Source: JBCDCY01 sp039180875 (lineage in GTDB: Bacteria > Pseudomonadota > Alphaproteobacteria > Rhodobacterales > Rhodobacteraceae). Taken from it: a stretch of DNA of 64,000 nucleotides. Made by a program: the position numbers and the translations under genes. Shown here piece after piece: positions 16,789 through 25,400 of the stretch; position 1 is the first letter of the stretch, and each line of letters starts with the position of its first letter. The notes beneath the pieces were generated by a model, which saw only the letters and a list, made by a program, of their open reading frames with translations, was not told where the DNA came from and did not search any database. The stretch spans positions 186,001-250,000 of the forward strand of contig JBCDCY010000004.1 in the NCBI GenBank assembly GCA_039180875.1, read 5' to 3'.

Positions 16789-18039
16789 TCAGTGCAGGTT
16801 CGGCTGGGCACCCGTCCCCTCCTCATCCAGGACGCGGCCGGTCTCGAACCGGTCGAGGCGAAAGCGGGTGGCGGCCGGATGGGGCGATCCGGTGGCGATC
16901 AGATGGGCAAAGCAGTGGCCGGAGCCCGGCACCGCCTTGAAGCCGCCATAGCACCAGCCGCAGTTCAGGTAGAGCCCGTCGATCGGTGCGCGGTCGATGA
17001 TCGGCGAGCCGTCCATCGACATGTCCATGATCCCGCCCCAGGAGCGCAGGACCCGCGCCTTGCCGATCATCGGGATCATCGCCATGCCGGCCTCCATCAC
17101 ATGCTCGACCATCGGCAGGTTCCCCCGCGCGGCGTAGGAGTTGTAGAAGTCCAGATCGCCGCCGAAGACCAGCCCGCCCTTGTCGGACTGGCTGATGTAG
17201 AAATGGCCCATGCCGAAGGTGACAACGCCGGGGATCACCGGCTTCAACCCCTCGGTGACGAAGGCCTGCAGCACGTGGCTTTCGATCGGCAGGCGAAAGC
17301 CCGCCATCTCCGCCACCTGGCCGGTGCGTCCGGCAACCGCCATGCCGACGGTGTCGGCGCCGATATAGCCGCGCTCGGTCTCCACGCCCGTGACCCTTCC
17401 GCCTTCCATGCGAAAGCCGGTGACGGCGCAGTTCTGGATCAGGTCGACGCCCAGGCTGTCGGCCCCGCGGGCAAAGCCCCAGGCGACCGCGTCGTGGCGC
17501 GCGGTGCCGCCCCGGGGCTGCAGCAGCCCGCCGCGGATCGGAAAGCGCTCATCCTCGAAGTTCAGGAACGGCGCATGCTCCCGTACCATCGCCCGATCCA
17601 GCAGCAGCGCATCGTCGCCCTGGATCCGCATGGCGTTGCCCCGCCGGGCGAAGGCGTCGAACTGCCCGTCGGAATGACAGAGGTTCAGCACGCCGCGCTG
17701 GGACATCATGACGTTGTAGTTGAGCTCCTGCTCCAACCCCTCCCAAAGCCTCAGCGAGTGGGAGTAGAACTCGGAGTTCCCCGGCAGCAGGTAGTTCGCC
17801 CGCACGATGGTCGTGTTACGCCCGACATTGCCGCCGCCGAGATAGCCGCGCTCCAGCACCGCGACGTCGGAAATGCCGTGCACCTTGGCGAGGTAGTAGG
17901 CGGTGGCGAGGCCATGGCCGCCGCCGCCGATGATGATCACGCGGTAGCGCGGCTTCGGCTCGGGATCGCGCCATACCGGGGCCCAGTCGCGCTGGCCGAT
18001 CAGGCCGTTCTTGAAGATGTCCCAAGCCGAATAGGCCAA
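16789..18039 (-). CDS. soxB: Sarcosine oxidase subunit beta
   Basis: About 416 residues of the DAO family: GGGGHGLATAYYLAK dinucleotide fold near the N-terminus, RGVLNLCHSDGQ (region holding the covalent-FMN His in this family), GGLLQPRGGTARHD, and a C-terminal CGWCYGGFKAVPGSG. SoxB carries the amine-oxidising site. I choose the TTG at 18039 with GGGGGAG upstream, giving (M)AYSAWDIFKNGL; the open frame runs to 18129 but that leader is unlike SoxB. First gene of soxBDAG; no glyA, folD or purU accompanies it in this window. Confidence 0.93.
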   Translation of the reverse strand: MAYSAWDIFKNGLIGQRDWAPVWRDPEPKPRYRVIIIGGGGHGLATAYYLAKVHGISDVAVLERGYLGGGNVGRNTTIVRANYLLPGNSEFYSHSLRLWEGLEQELNYNVMMSQRGVLNLCHSDGQFDAFARRGNAMRIQGDDALLLDRAMVREHAPFLNFEDERFPIRGGLLQPRGGTARHDAVAWGFARGADSLGVDLIQNCAVTGFRMEGGRVTGVETERGYIGADTVGMAVAGRTGQVAEMAGFRLPIESHVLQAFVTEGLKPVIPGVVTFGMGHFYISQSDKGGLVFGGDLDFYNSYAARGNLPMVEHVMEAGMAMIPMIGKARVLRSWGGIMDMSMDGSPIIDRAPIDGLYLNCGWCYGGFKAVPGSGHCFAHLIATGSPHPAATRFRLDRFETGRVLDEEGTGAQPNLH

Positions 18040-18189
18040 ATGAAGGCTCCCCCGCGGTCGCGCCAGGAAAGCGATGGCGGCGGTTGCCCGCAAGGGCGAA
18101 TGCGACACTTGACGGTCGTTTCCGTCCATGGGGCCTTAACGCCGCGCCGGCAATGACCTATCCCTCTCCGCCGGAGGAGCAGTCGCGCC

Positions 18190-18855
18190 ATGGCAGAGCC
18201 CGAATTGCAGCAGGAAGCCCCGCGGGAGGCGCCGCGGCCGCGGATCTTTCAGATCGGCTTCAACAAGTGCGGCACCCGCAGCCTCTACGCCTTCCTCAAA
18301 GGCAGCGGGATCGAGAGCGCGCATTTCAACCGCGGTCGCCTGGCCCAGACCATCCACGACAACATCGAAGCCGGGCGAAAGCCGCTTTGGGGCGTTGAGC
18401 GCTACACCGCCTATACCGACATGCAGGTCGTCGCCCGCGACGGGGTGATCGAGGCCTTCAAGTACTTTCGCGAGTTCCACCGCTACTACCCAGGCTCCCG
18501 CTTCATCCTCAACACCAGGGGGAAGGAGGGCTGGATCAAGAGCCGGGTGAACCATGGCGCCGGCTTCTTCGTGCAGCGCTATCAGCGGGCGTTGGGCCTG
18601 GCCGACGAGGACGCGGTGCTGGCCCATTGGTCGCAGGATTGGGACCGGCACCACGCAGACGTCGCCAGCTTCTTCGCCGACAAGCCGGGGCAGCTTCTGG
18701 TCTTCGATATCGAGCAGCACGGGCCGGAGCGGCTGGTGGATTTTCTGGCGCCGGAGTTCGAGACCGACGCGCGCCTCTACGGCCATGCTGGGGATACGGC
18801 GAAGGTGGATCCCGAGCAGTATCGCCGCAATCGGGGGCGGAAGGCGGGGGGGTAG
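18190..18855 (+). CDS. Sulfotransferase family protein
   Basis: 221 residues with a P-loop-like PAPS-binding motif FQIGFNKCGTRSLYAFL (about 20-36) and later YPGSRFILNTRGKEGWIKSR, which fits the 3'-phosphate-binding strand-helix of sulfotransferases. GGAGGAG precedes the ATG at 18190. It stands alone, divergent from soxB and convergent with the MoxR operon across a repeat element. The acceptor could be a polysaccharide, lipid or small molecule; nothing nearby decides it. Confidence 0.8.
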   Translation: MAEPELQQEAPREAPRPRIFQIGFNKCGTRSLYAFLKGSGIESAHFNRGRLAQTIHDNIEAGRKPLWGVERYTAYTDMQVVARDGVIEAFKYFREFHRYYPGSRFILNTRGKEGWIKSRVNHGAGFFVQRYQRALGLADEDAVLAHWSQDWDRHHADVASFFADKPGQLLVFDIEQHGPERLVDFLAPEFETDARLYGHAGDTAKVDPEQYRRNRGRKAGG

Positions 18856-18890
18856 CGTCCCTTGGCCGGCCGCGCGCTGGGTGCAGGCAT

Positions 18891-18937
18891 GCCTCCGGCG
18901 GGGATAATTTTGCCAATGCGAAAGGGATTTGGGCCGG
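18891..18937 (+). repeat. Third copy of the dispersed intergenic repeat
   Basis: Starts GCCTCCGGCGGGGATAATTT and continues TGCCAATGCGAAAGGG, matching the copies at 10615-10686 in order and spacing. It lies between the convergent sulfotransferase and RDD genes, the same kind of location as the first pair. Confidence 0.65.
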
Positions 18938-18971
18938 GAGGGTTTTGGCTTGGTTCGACCTGCGAGGGGGC

Positions 18972-19955
18972 CTAGCGATCGGCGCTTTCGGGGTCGCGGT
19001 GGAACTTGTCCTCTCGCGCGTCGCCGAGGAGCTTGCGGTTTTCCAGATAACCGCGCTGGGCCCGGTAAAAGTCGCGGAGGAAGGCCTCCGCGCTGCTCTC
19101 ACCGATCTCCTCGGTAAAGCCGATCCGCTTGGCGACGGTGCCGGCGACCTCGGCCATCAGCTCGTTGCGGCGGCGGAGCGCGGCGCGGCGCTGGCGTCCC
19201 GGTTGCTGGTGCAGCAGGCGCTCCAACGTCTGCAGCTCGAACCGGCCGTAATGGTCGAGGTGGTGGGGCGCGAAGGCGAACTGAGCAGCGCTGGCGCCAC
19301 CCTCCTCGGCCGTTAGGTCGGGCAGCAGCACCGCCTTGGGGGTCCGCACCACGTAGGTCCCCGCGATCATGTCGCCGAGGCGCTGGCGGCGGCCGTGGAA
19401 GACCGGGATGGCGATCAGCCCGGCGACCCAGAGGAGGGAGATGACCGCCCAAAGTGCCTCCATCCGGGTGGCGGCCGTGGCGAGGCCGATGGGCAGGAAG
19501 ACCTCGAGCTCCTTCATCAGATTGCGCACCGTCACTGCATGGGCCGAGAGGCTGCGCCCGTCGGCCGAGATCACCCGGATGCCGAGGATGCGCTTGCCGA
19601 GGGTTTGGCCGTTCCAAAGGATCTCGGCCATCACGTAGTAGGGGATGCGGGCGAAGAAGAAGACCAGGGCCGCGATGGCGGAAAGCGCGGTCTGCGGTAC
19701 AGCGTCGGTCAGGTTGAGAAGGACGATAAAGGCGAGCGTGCCGATCAGGGTGAGCATGATGTCGATGATCTGCGCCACCAATCGGCTGCCGAGGCCGGCG
19801 ACGACGAAGTTGAGCGGCACCCCCTCCGGCGGCAGGTAGTTGGCGAGCAGGCGCCGCGGGCCCCGCTCCTTCGCCCGCTCCCGCCGCCGTTCGCGCCAGG
19901 CCCGCCAGGCGGAGAGCGGCCCGCGCCGCCGCGGGGGGCTCGCCGCCAGGGTCAT
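18972..19955 (-). CDS. RDD family membrane protein
   Basis: 327 residues with an RDD domain: the Arg near the start of the first helix (GLGSRLVAQIIDIMLTL) and the Asp inside it, ILWNGQTLGKRILGIRVI (conserved TxGKxxxGI motif) and FHGRRQRLGDMIAGTYVV at the end of the domain. About four membrane helices, then a soluble ~110-residue C-terminal tail rich in Arg/Glu. The start at 19955 overlaps the SpoIIM gene (ATGA). Last gene of a MoxR operon; RDD proteins are of unclear function, some linked to ion transport. Confidence 0.85.
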   Translation of the reverse strand: MTLAASPPRRRGPLSAWRAWRERRRERAKERGPRRLLANYLPPEGVPLNFVVAGLGSRLVAQIIDIMLTLIGTLAFIVLLNLTDAVPQTALSAIAALVFFFARIPYYVMAEILWNGQTLGKRILGIRVISADGRSLSAHAVTVRNLMKELEVFLPIGLATAATRMEALWAVISLLWVAGLIAIPVFHGRRQRLGDMIAGTYVVRTPKAVLLPDLTAEEGGASAAQFAFAPHHLDHYGRFELQTLERLLHQQPGRQRRAALRRRNELMAEVAGTVAKRIGFTEEIGESSAEAFLRDFYRAQRGYLENRKLLGDAREDKFHRDPESADR

Positions 19956-20989
19956 GCGGGGCGCCGTCCGGAGAGGAGGAACCAGGCCAGCCAGAGGAGG
20001 CCGATGCCCCAGCCGATGGCCAGCCGCAGCTCGGTATCCTGGATGCGTTGGCGGAGAAACGCCTCGAGCAACGCCGCGACCAGCAGCATGAGCGCGGCCA
20101 GCACCGCCAGCTTCACCGCGTCCCGCCCCCGGGCGCGGAGCGCATCGGCCCGGCGCATCCGCCCGGGAAAGATCACGCCGAGCCCCAAGTGAAAGCCCCC
20201 GGCGCAGGCGATGATGATCGCGCCGAGCTCCGTCACGCCGTGGATCGAGAGCCAACCGAACAGGTCGTAGGCCACCCCCCGGTCGGCATGCAGCCCGAAG
20301 AAGGCGCCGATGATCAGGCCGTTGTAGAAGGTAAGCGCGAAGCTCGGCATGCAGAACACCACGCCGAGGGCGAAGACGAAGATGGCGATCCGGGTGTTGT
20401 GGGAGAAGAGAAAACTCGCAAAGGCGCCGAGCTGGTCGGTCGCGGCATCGGCGCCGCTGTAGATCACCTCCAGCAGCTCCGCCTCGGTCGAGCCGAGACC
20501 GCGGCTGCCGCCAAGGCCTGCCGGCACGAAGGTGTTGAACCAGGTCGGATCGTCCTGGAACAGCAGAAAGCCCGCGAGCCCGCCGAGGAAGAGCGCCAGC
20601 GCGGCGAACAGGATCGCGCCGCCGGTCCGGCGCACCGCGCCCGGGATGCCATAGACCAGCAGCCGGCGGAGCAGCCCGCGCAGCGTCTGTTGCGGCGCGT
20701 AGACCGCCAGGAAGGCCCGCGCCGTCAAGACCTCGAGATAGGTGAGCAGATTGCGGTCGAGGCTGATCTCCCGCGCGATGGAGAGGGCCGTCAGCGTCTT
20801 GCCGTAGAGGGTGGCGAGGCGTTCGGCCTCGGCAAAGCTCAGGCTGCGGATGCCGCGGCGCTCCACCCGGCGGAGGAGGGCGTCGAGGCGCTGCCAGTCG
20901 TCCTCCCGCTCGGCCCGGAAGCGGGCGGAGCGGATGAGGTGGGCGGCCTCGGGCTCGACATCGCCCTCGTGCTCGGCCAAAGCGGTCAT
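19952..20989 (-). CDS. Stage II sporulation protein M-like membrane protein
   Basis: 345 residues: a soluble ~100-residue N-terminus (DWQRLDALLRRVERRG, FAEAERLATLYGKTLTALSIAREI) then several membrane helices with the SpoIIM/DUF95 signature FYNGLIIGAFFGLHADRG and IHGVTELGAIIIACAGGFHLG. In this kind of MoxR operon the protein is common in non-spore-formers and does not mean sporulation. It overlaps both neighbours by ATGA, so tight coupling with the DUF58 and RDD genes is expected. Confidence 0.88.
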   Translation of the reverse strand: MTALAEHEGDVEPEAAHLIRSARFRAEREDDWQRLDALLRRVERRGIRSLSFAEAERLATLYGKTLTALSIAREISLDRNLLTYLEVLTARAFLAVYAPQQTLRGLLRRLLVYGIPGAVRRTGGAILFAALALFLGGLAGFLLFQDDPTWFNTFVPAGLGGSRGLGSTEAELLEVIYSGADAATDQLGAFASFLFSHNTRIAIFVFALGVVFCMPSFALTFYNGLIIGAFFGLHADRGVAYDLFGWLSIHGVTELGAIIIACAGGFHLGLGVIFPGRMRRADALRARGRDAVKLAVLAALMLLVAALLEAFLRQRIQDTELRLAIGWGIGLLWLAWFLLSGRRPA

Positions 20990-22296
20990 ATCAGCTCCCG
21001 CGCCTTGATCTCGAGATAGGAGGAGAGGAGTGCCGGCCCAAGCTGGCCGGGGGCGACGTCGAGGCAGAGGATGCCGAAATGGCCAAGGGCGTCCAGCACC
21101 GCCCGCCGCTCCCGCACCAGGGCGGCGGCCGCGACGCTTTCGGCCGCAGCGTCGAGGCTGTCTGCGGGATGTTCCACCATCGCCGTCAGGGCCGGGTCGC
21201 GGAGGCTGACGAAGACGATGACATGGGTGCGGGAGAGCACGCCCAGATGCTCGATCAACAGCTGCGCCGTGGTGGTGTCGACGAAGTCGGAGAAGACGAC
21301 GATCATGCTGCGCCGCTGCAGCCGCCCAGCCAGGTGCAGCAGCGCCAACGTGTGGTTGGTCTCCACGCTCCGATAGGCGAGCGCCGCCGTCTGGGCCTGC
21401 AGCCGGGCGAAGGTGGCGCGCCCGGCCGCCGGCGGCAGATAGGTCCGCGGCGCGCTGTCGAAGCAGTAGAGCCCCACCAGATCGCCGCCTAGGATGGCGG
21501 CCCAGGCGGTGGCGAGGCTGGCGTTGATGGCGTGGTCGATGCGCGGCAGGCCTTGCAACTCCTCCCGCATCAGATAGCCGTTGTCGAGGGCGAGGATGAT
21601 CGGATGGTTGCGCTCCGCCCGCATCTCCCGCGCCAGCAGCGCGCGGTGGCGGGCCGAGTGCTTCCAGTCGATGGTGCGAGGGTCCATGCCGGCAGTGAAG
21701 TCGCGGAGTTGATGGAACTCCGAGCCCTGGCCTCGGGTGTCGTTGTCCTTCACGCCGAAGAGACTCGCCCGGACTTTGGCGTCGATGATGCCGGACTGCA
21801 CCGGGCGCACGTTCGGCAGCACCCGCAGCTCGGCCGGCTGGGCGAAGCGCTGCACGATCTCCAGCAGGCCGAGGCGGGAGGACCAGGCGAGCCAGATCGG
21901 GTCGAGCTGGTAGACCCCGCGGCGCTGGGCGAGGAGTTGCAGGCCGCCGTCCCAGCCCGCTTCCGTTCGCGGAATGGTGCCTGTGTCAGGGCCGTCGAGG
22001 CCCGCAGGCAGGTCGAGGCGCAGGCGGATCGCCCCCGGCGGTACTCGGCGCTGGGCCGGGCGGATCGCGACGCCCAGCGCCACCTCCTCCCCCGAAAACA
22101 CCTGGGCCGGTAGGGTCACGTCGACCGCCAGATCCCGCGCCGCCGGCGACAGGGCGATGTCGGCGAGGAGGCCGAGGGCGAGGGCCATCCAGGGCACCAC
22201 CGCCATCTCCGCCGGCAGGGCCGGCAGGCTGACGATCAGCACCGTCAGCACCAGGGCCGCGAACGACAGCAGCAGGGCGCGGCGCGACGGGCGCAT
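20986..22296 (-). CDS. DUF58 domain protein (VWA-like, MoxR partner)
   Basis: 436 residues: two N-terminal membrane helices (LLLSFAALVLTVLIVSLP and AVVPWMALALGLLADIAL), a beta-rich middle with RRGVYQLDPIWL, the DUF58 hallmark SEFHQLRDFTAGMDPRTIDWKHSAR (split here as FTAGMDPRTIDWKHS), and a von Willebrand-like fold (PIILALDNGYLM, MIVVFSDFVD). It shares one base with the moxR stop (TGATG). DUF58/MoxR pairs are thought to work as a chaperone-like system that folds or activates membrane or periplasmic targets. Confidence 0.9.
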   Translation of the reverse strand: MRPSRRALLLSFAALVLTVLIVSLPALPAEMAVVPWMALALGLLADIALSPAARDLAVDVTLPAQVFSGEEVALGVAIRPAQRRVPPGAIRLRLDLPAGLDGPDTGTIPRTEAGWDGGLQLLAQRRGVYQLDPIWLAWSSRLGLLEIVQRFAQPAELRVLPNVRPVQSGIIDAKVRASLFGVKDNDTRGQGSEFHQLRDFTAGMDPRTIDWKHSARHRALLAREMRAERNHPIILALDNGYLMREELQGLPRIDHAINASLATAWAAILGGDLVGLYCFDSAPRTYLPPAAGRATFARLQAQTAALAYRSVETNHTLALLHLAGRLQRRSMIVVFSDFVDTTTAQLLIEHLGVLSRTHVIVFVSLRDPALTAMVEHPADSLDAAAESVAAAALVRERRAVLDALGHFGILCLDVAPGQLGPALLSSYLEIKARELI

Positions 22297-23252
22297 CAGC
22301 GCGGGGCGTCGATCTGGCCGACGATGCCGTCGATCACCTGGGTGGGCGTGCGCCCCTCCATCTCCGCCGTTGGGCCGAGCACGATGCGGTGGTTGAGCGC
22401 AGGGCCGGCCAGGCGCTGCACGTCGTCGGGCAGGGCATAGTCCCGCCCGGCAAGTGCGGCGAGCGCCCGAACCGCGCCCGCCAGGGCATCGGCCGCCCGG
22501 GTCGAGGCGCCGTGGCGCACATCCGGATCCTCCCGCGTGCGCCGCACGATGGCGAGGATATAGCCGAGGATCCGCTCCTCCAGGCGAATGCCGTCGACCA
22601 GGCGCCGCGCTTCGGCCAGCGCCTCCCGATCGACCAACCGTGCGATCTCGGCCGTGCGGGCCGAGCGCTCCAATGGCTGGGCGGCATGGCGGATCAGGAT
22701 GTCGAGCTCCGCCTGCTCTGCCGGGAAGTCGATCAGCACGTTGAAGAGAAAGCGGTCGAGCTGCGCCTCGGGCAGGGGATAGGTGCCCTGCTGCTCGATC
22801 GGGTTCTGGGTGGCGACGACGAAGAAGGCGGGGTCGAGGGCGTAGTCCGTGCCGTCGATGGTCGCCGTCCCCTCGTTCATCACCTGGAGGAGGGCGGCCT
22901 GGGTCTTGGGCGGCGCGCGGTTGATCTCGTCGGCCAGCAGGATGTCGGTGAAGACCGGACCCTTGGTGAGGCGAAAGGCCGAGGTGGCGAAGTCGAAGAT
23001 GTTCACGCCCAGCACGTCGCCCGGCATCAGATCCGGGGTGAACTGGATGCGCCCGAAATCCAGGTGCAGGGCCGCCGCCATGGCCTGGGCCAGCAGCGTC
23101 TTGGCGGTGCCCGGCGGCCCCTCCAACAGGCAATGGCCGCGGGCGAGCAGCGCCGTCAGCAGCAGATCCACGGCGTCGTCCTGGCCGTGGACCGCCCGGC
23201 CGATCTCGGCCCGGATAAGGTCAGCGAGGGTTTGAAGGTCGTCTAAGGTCAT
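22296..23252 (-). CDS. moxR: MoxR family AAA+ ATPase
   Basis: 318 residues. Walker A GPPGTAKT (about 45-52), Walker B ILLADEINRAPPKTQ, sensor-1 region FFVVATQNPIEQQGTYPLPEAQ, and the C-terminal lid. It starts at 23252 (MTLDDLQTL) inside the 3' end of the preceding DUF4350 gene, a 32-base overlap. MoxR ATPases act with DUF58/VWA partners in assembling complexes; here the partners are the adjacent genes. Confidence 0.93.
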   Translation of the reverse strand: MTLDDLQTLADLIRAEIGRAVHGQDDAVDLLLTALLARGHCLLEGPPGTAKTLLAQAMAAALHLDFGRIQFTPDLMPGDVLGVNIFDFATSAFRLTKGPVFTDILLADEINRAPPKTQAALLQVMNEGTATIDGTDYALDPAFFVVATQNPIEQQGTYPLPEAQLDRFLFNVLIDFPAEQAELDILIRHAAQPLERSARTAEIARLVDREALAEARRLVDGIRLEERILGYILAIVRRTREDPDVRHGASTRAADALAGAVRALAALAGRDYALPDDVQRLAGPALNHRIVLGPTAEMEGRTPTQVIDGIVGQIDAPR

Positions 23253-24543
23253 GCAGAATCTGCTCGATCGCGGTTTCAAAGGTGTGGAGGCGGCGCAGGA
23301 TCTCCGCCCCGCCGAGGGCTGATGTGGCCCGGCCGACCTCGGCGGCCGCGCGGCGCAGGCCCTCCGCCGCCTCGGGCTTCAGATGCGCCGCCTGGCTGGC
23401 CAGGGCGGCGATCGGGTCGGCCCCGCCCCGCCGCCCGGCGCCGCCGTAGAGCTGGCTGAGCGCCACGCTGGCGCGTGTCCGGGCATAGGCGCGCAGCAAT
23501 TCGGCATCGGCGCCGGCCAGGCGCAGCAGCCGGGCCCGCGCGCCGACGGAGACCGCCTTGGTCGGCCGGATCTCATCCTCGAAGGGCCGCAGCGCCGAGC
23601 CGAAGCGGATGCCGGAGCGCCAGAGGGACAAGAGAAGCAGCAGACCGGCGCCGATCCAAAGCAGGCTGAGCGGCCAGTCGAAGAAGCGCAGGAGCTCCGA
23701 CCAGCTGCGCTCCGGCCGGTCGCTGTCGTCCCGGGGCGGCAGGAAGACGTTGGTGTAGTCGACGACGATCTGCCCGTCGCCGGCCAGTGCCGCGCCCAGC
23801 GCCAGGGCGATGCGGGCGTTGTCGGCGTGGTTGAGGCCGTGGTTGTTCAAGAGATCGGGGTCGGAGAGGTAGGCGGTGCGCCGCTCCTCCGCCTCGCAGA
23901 CCAAGAGCAGATCCCCCGCGGGCCCGCCGATCCAGGAGGTGCAGGCGGGGTTGCTCGACCGGGCGAAAAGCTGGGGGGCGTAGAGCCCGGCCTCCAGCCC
24001 CATCGGTGCGTCCGGTATCGTCGCGGCGAAGGTCTGGTAGCCGCGGCCGGGGCGGATCAGGCGCTGTTTGATCTCCAGCTGGCGGAGCGGGCGGGCGGCA
24101 TCCTCCATCGGGCCGAGCAGGCTTTCATGGGCGATACCGCGCTGGCGCACCACGCGCTGCCATTTCGGCAGGATGAGCAGGGTGTCGAGGCTCGCGATCT
24201 TGCGCCGCACGACCCAGGCGGCGATGTCGTATTCCTCCATCGCCCGCTGATCTTCTTCGCCGGCATCGCGCGACAGGAGGTGGCTGTCGAAGAGCGGCAG
24301 GATGCGCAGACCGGCGGTCTCCGGTCTGAGGCGCCAGCCGCCGCGGAAGAGCTCGGCCTCCGCACCCTGATCCTCCAACCAGGCGACGAGGCCCTGATGC
24401 CCAGTGGCGGTACGATGCAACGGCTTCGGCGTCTGCCAGAAGGCGAAGACCAGGGCGAGCGCGACCAGACCGCCGAGGGCGAGGGCCACCGTCAGGCCGG
24501 CCCCGCCCCGGGAACCGGCCGCCGCGTTCGCCCGGCTGCTCAC
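23221..24543 (-). CDS. DUF4350 domain-containing membrane protein
   Basis: 440 residues from a GTG that overlaps the upstream stop (GTGA). N-terminal helix (GLTVALALGGLVALALVFAFW), a periplasmic domain containing GHQGLVAWLEDQGAEAELFRGGW (the DUF4350 'fake' GATase-like region, split in position), a second helix near residue 295 (PLSLLWIGAGLLLLLSLW) and a cytoplasmic helical tail. In MoxR operons such proteins sit between the DUF4129 and MoxR genes, as here. Biochemical role unknown. Confidence 0.75.
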   Translation of the reverse strand: MSSRANAAAGSRGGAGLTVALALGGLVALALVFAFWQTPKPLHRTATGHQGLVAWLEDQGAEAELFRGGWRLRPETAGLRILPLFDSHLLSRDAGEEDQRAMEEYDIAAWVVRRKIASLDTLLILPKWQRVVRQRGIAHESLLGPMEDAARPLRQLEIKQRLIRPGRGYQTFAATIPDAPMGLEAGLYAPQLFARSSNPACTSWIGGPAGDLLLVCEAEERRTAYLSDPDLLNNHGLNHADNARIALALGAALAGDGQIVVDYTNVFLPPRDDSDRPERSWSELLRFFDWPLSLLWIGAGLLLLLSLWRSGIRFGSALRPFEDEIRPTKAVSVGARARLLRLAGADAELLRAYARTRASVALSQLYGGAGRRGGADPIAALASQAAHLKPEAAEGLRRAAAEVGRATSALGGAEILRRLHTFETAIEQILHDLRRPSNPR

Positions 24544-25283
24544 GCCGCCTGGTCCTGCAGCAGGGGCTGGGCCGTGCGCAGGCAGTCGGCGAAGCGGTCC
24601 TCGCTCAGCGGCCGGCCGCCGAACTGCACCAGCTCCTCAAGCTCGACGATGGTGTGGAGCGCGGCGCGATGGGGCCAGTCGGTCGGCACGTTGCGCAGGA
24701 TGTCGCGTCCGGTGCGGCTGCGGGCCGCGCGCAGGCGGTGCAGCCGGGCCGTGGTCTCCAGCGCCCGGTTGGCCAGCAGCATCAGGGCACGGCGGCGGTC
24801 GGGAACGGCGGCAACTTCCTCGAGGAAGCGCTCCACCGGCGTCAAGTCGCCCGGCGTCTCCGGCCCTGCCATGCGGGCTTTCCGCCCCGGTCGATCCTCG
24901 CTCGCACCCAGCGTGCTGAGGGAGCCGAGGCCGCCATAGCGGAAGAACACCAGCAAGACGATGCCGAGGACGGCGAGCGCCACGGCGATCAGCAGCGTGC
25001 GCAGGCTGTCCTCGTCCAAGGTCAGGTCATTGGTCGCGGCCTCGGGGCCCTCGACCGAGATCTCCGCGTCGGGATCGCCCACATAGGTGAGGCCTCGGTC
25101 GACCCGGCTGTAGCGCAGGACCTCGGCGTACTCCGCGCCCGCCTCGCTCTCCGGGATCGGCTCGGGGGGATAGGGCGCCTCCTGGGCGCCGACACCTTCG
25201 GCGGTGAGAAAAAGGCAGAGAACAATCAGCGCAGCTATCCGTCCAGCGGCCCGCTTGGACGGGCGATCGTCATCCAGTTGCAT
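24540..25283 (-). CDS. DUF4129-like protein, first gene of the MoxR operon
   Basis: 247 residues: an N-terminal signal-like helix (AALIVLCLFLTAEGVGAQ), a short extracytoplasmic part, one membrane helix (LRTLLIAVALAVLGIVLLVFF) and a C-terminal cytoplasmic domain with RRALMLLANRALETTARLHRL and RTGRDILRNVP, the DUF4129 type. The start is ATG at 25283 (MQLDDDRPSK); the longer frame to 25394 has an unlikely Cys/Ala-rich leader. The 117-base gap to manC probably carries the operon promoter. Confidence 0.72.
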   Translation of the reverse strand: MQLDDDRPSKRAAGRIAALIVLCLFLTAEGVGAQEAPYPPEPIPESEAGAEYAEVLRYSRVDRGLTYVGDPDAEISVEGPEAATNDLTLDEDSLRTLLIAVALAVLGIVLLVFFRYGGLGSLSTLGASEDRPGRKARMAGPETPGDLTPVERFLEEVAAVPDRRRALMLLANRALETTARLHRLRAARSRTGRDILRNVPTDWPHRAALHTIVELEELVQFGGRPLSEDRFADCLRTAQPLLQDQAA

Positions 25284-25400
25284 CGCCCGACCCCGTCGAG
25301 ACGCCCCCTCACACGCAACCGTAGCGGGCGCCGGCCCTGCGGCGCAAGCCAGGCACGCGACGTCGGTCGTCGCTTTCCCGGCAGGTGGGTCCAAATGGCC

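Noticed and set aside
19952..20989. Evidence of sporulation from the SpoIIM-like gene
   Set aside because: SpoIIM-like proteins are common members of MoxR modules in non-sporulating bacteria; no other sporulation gene is present.
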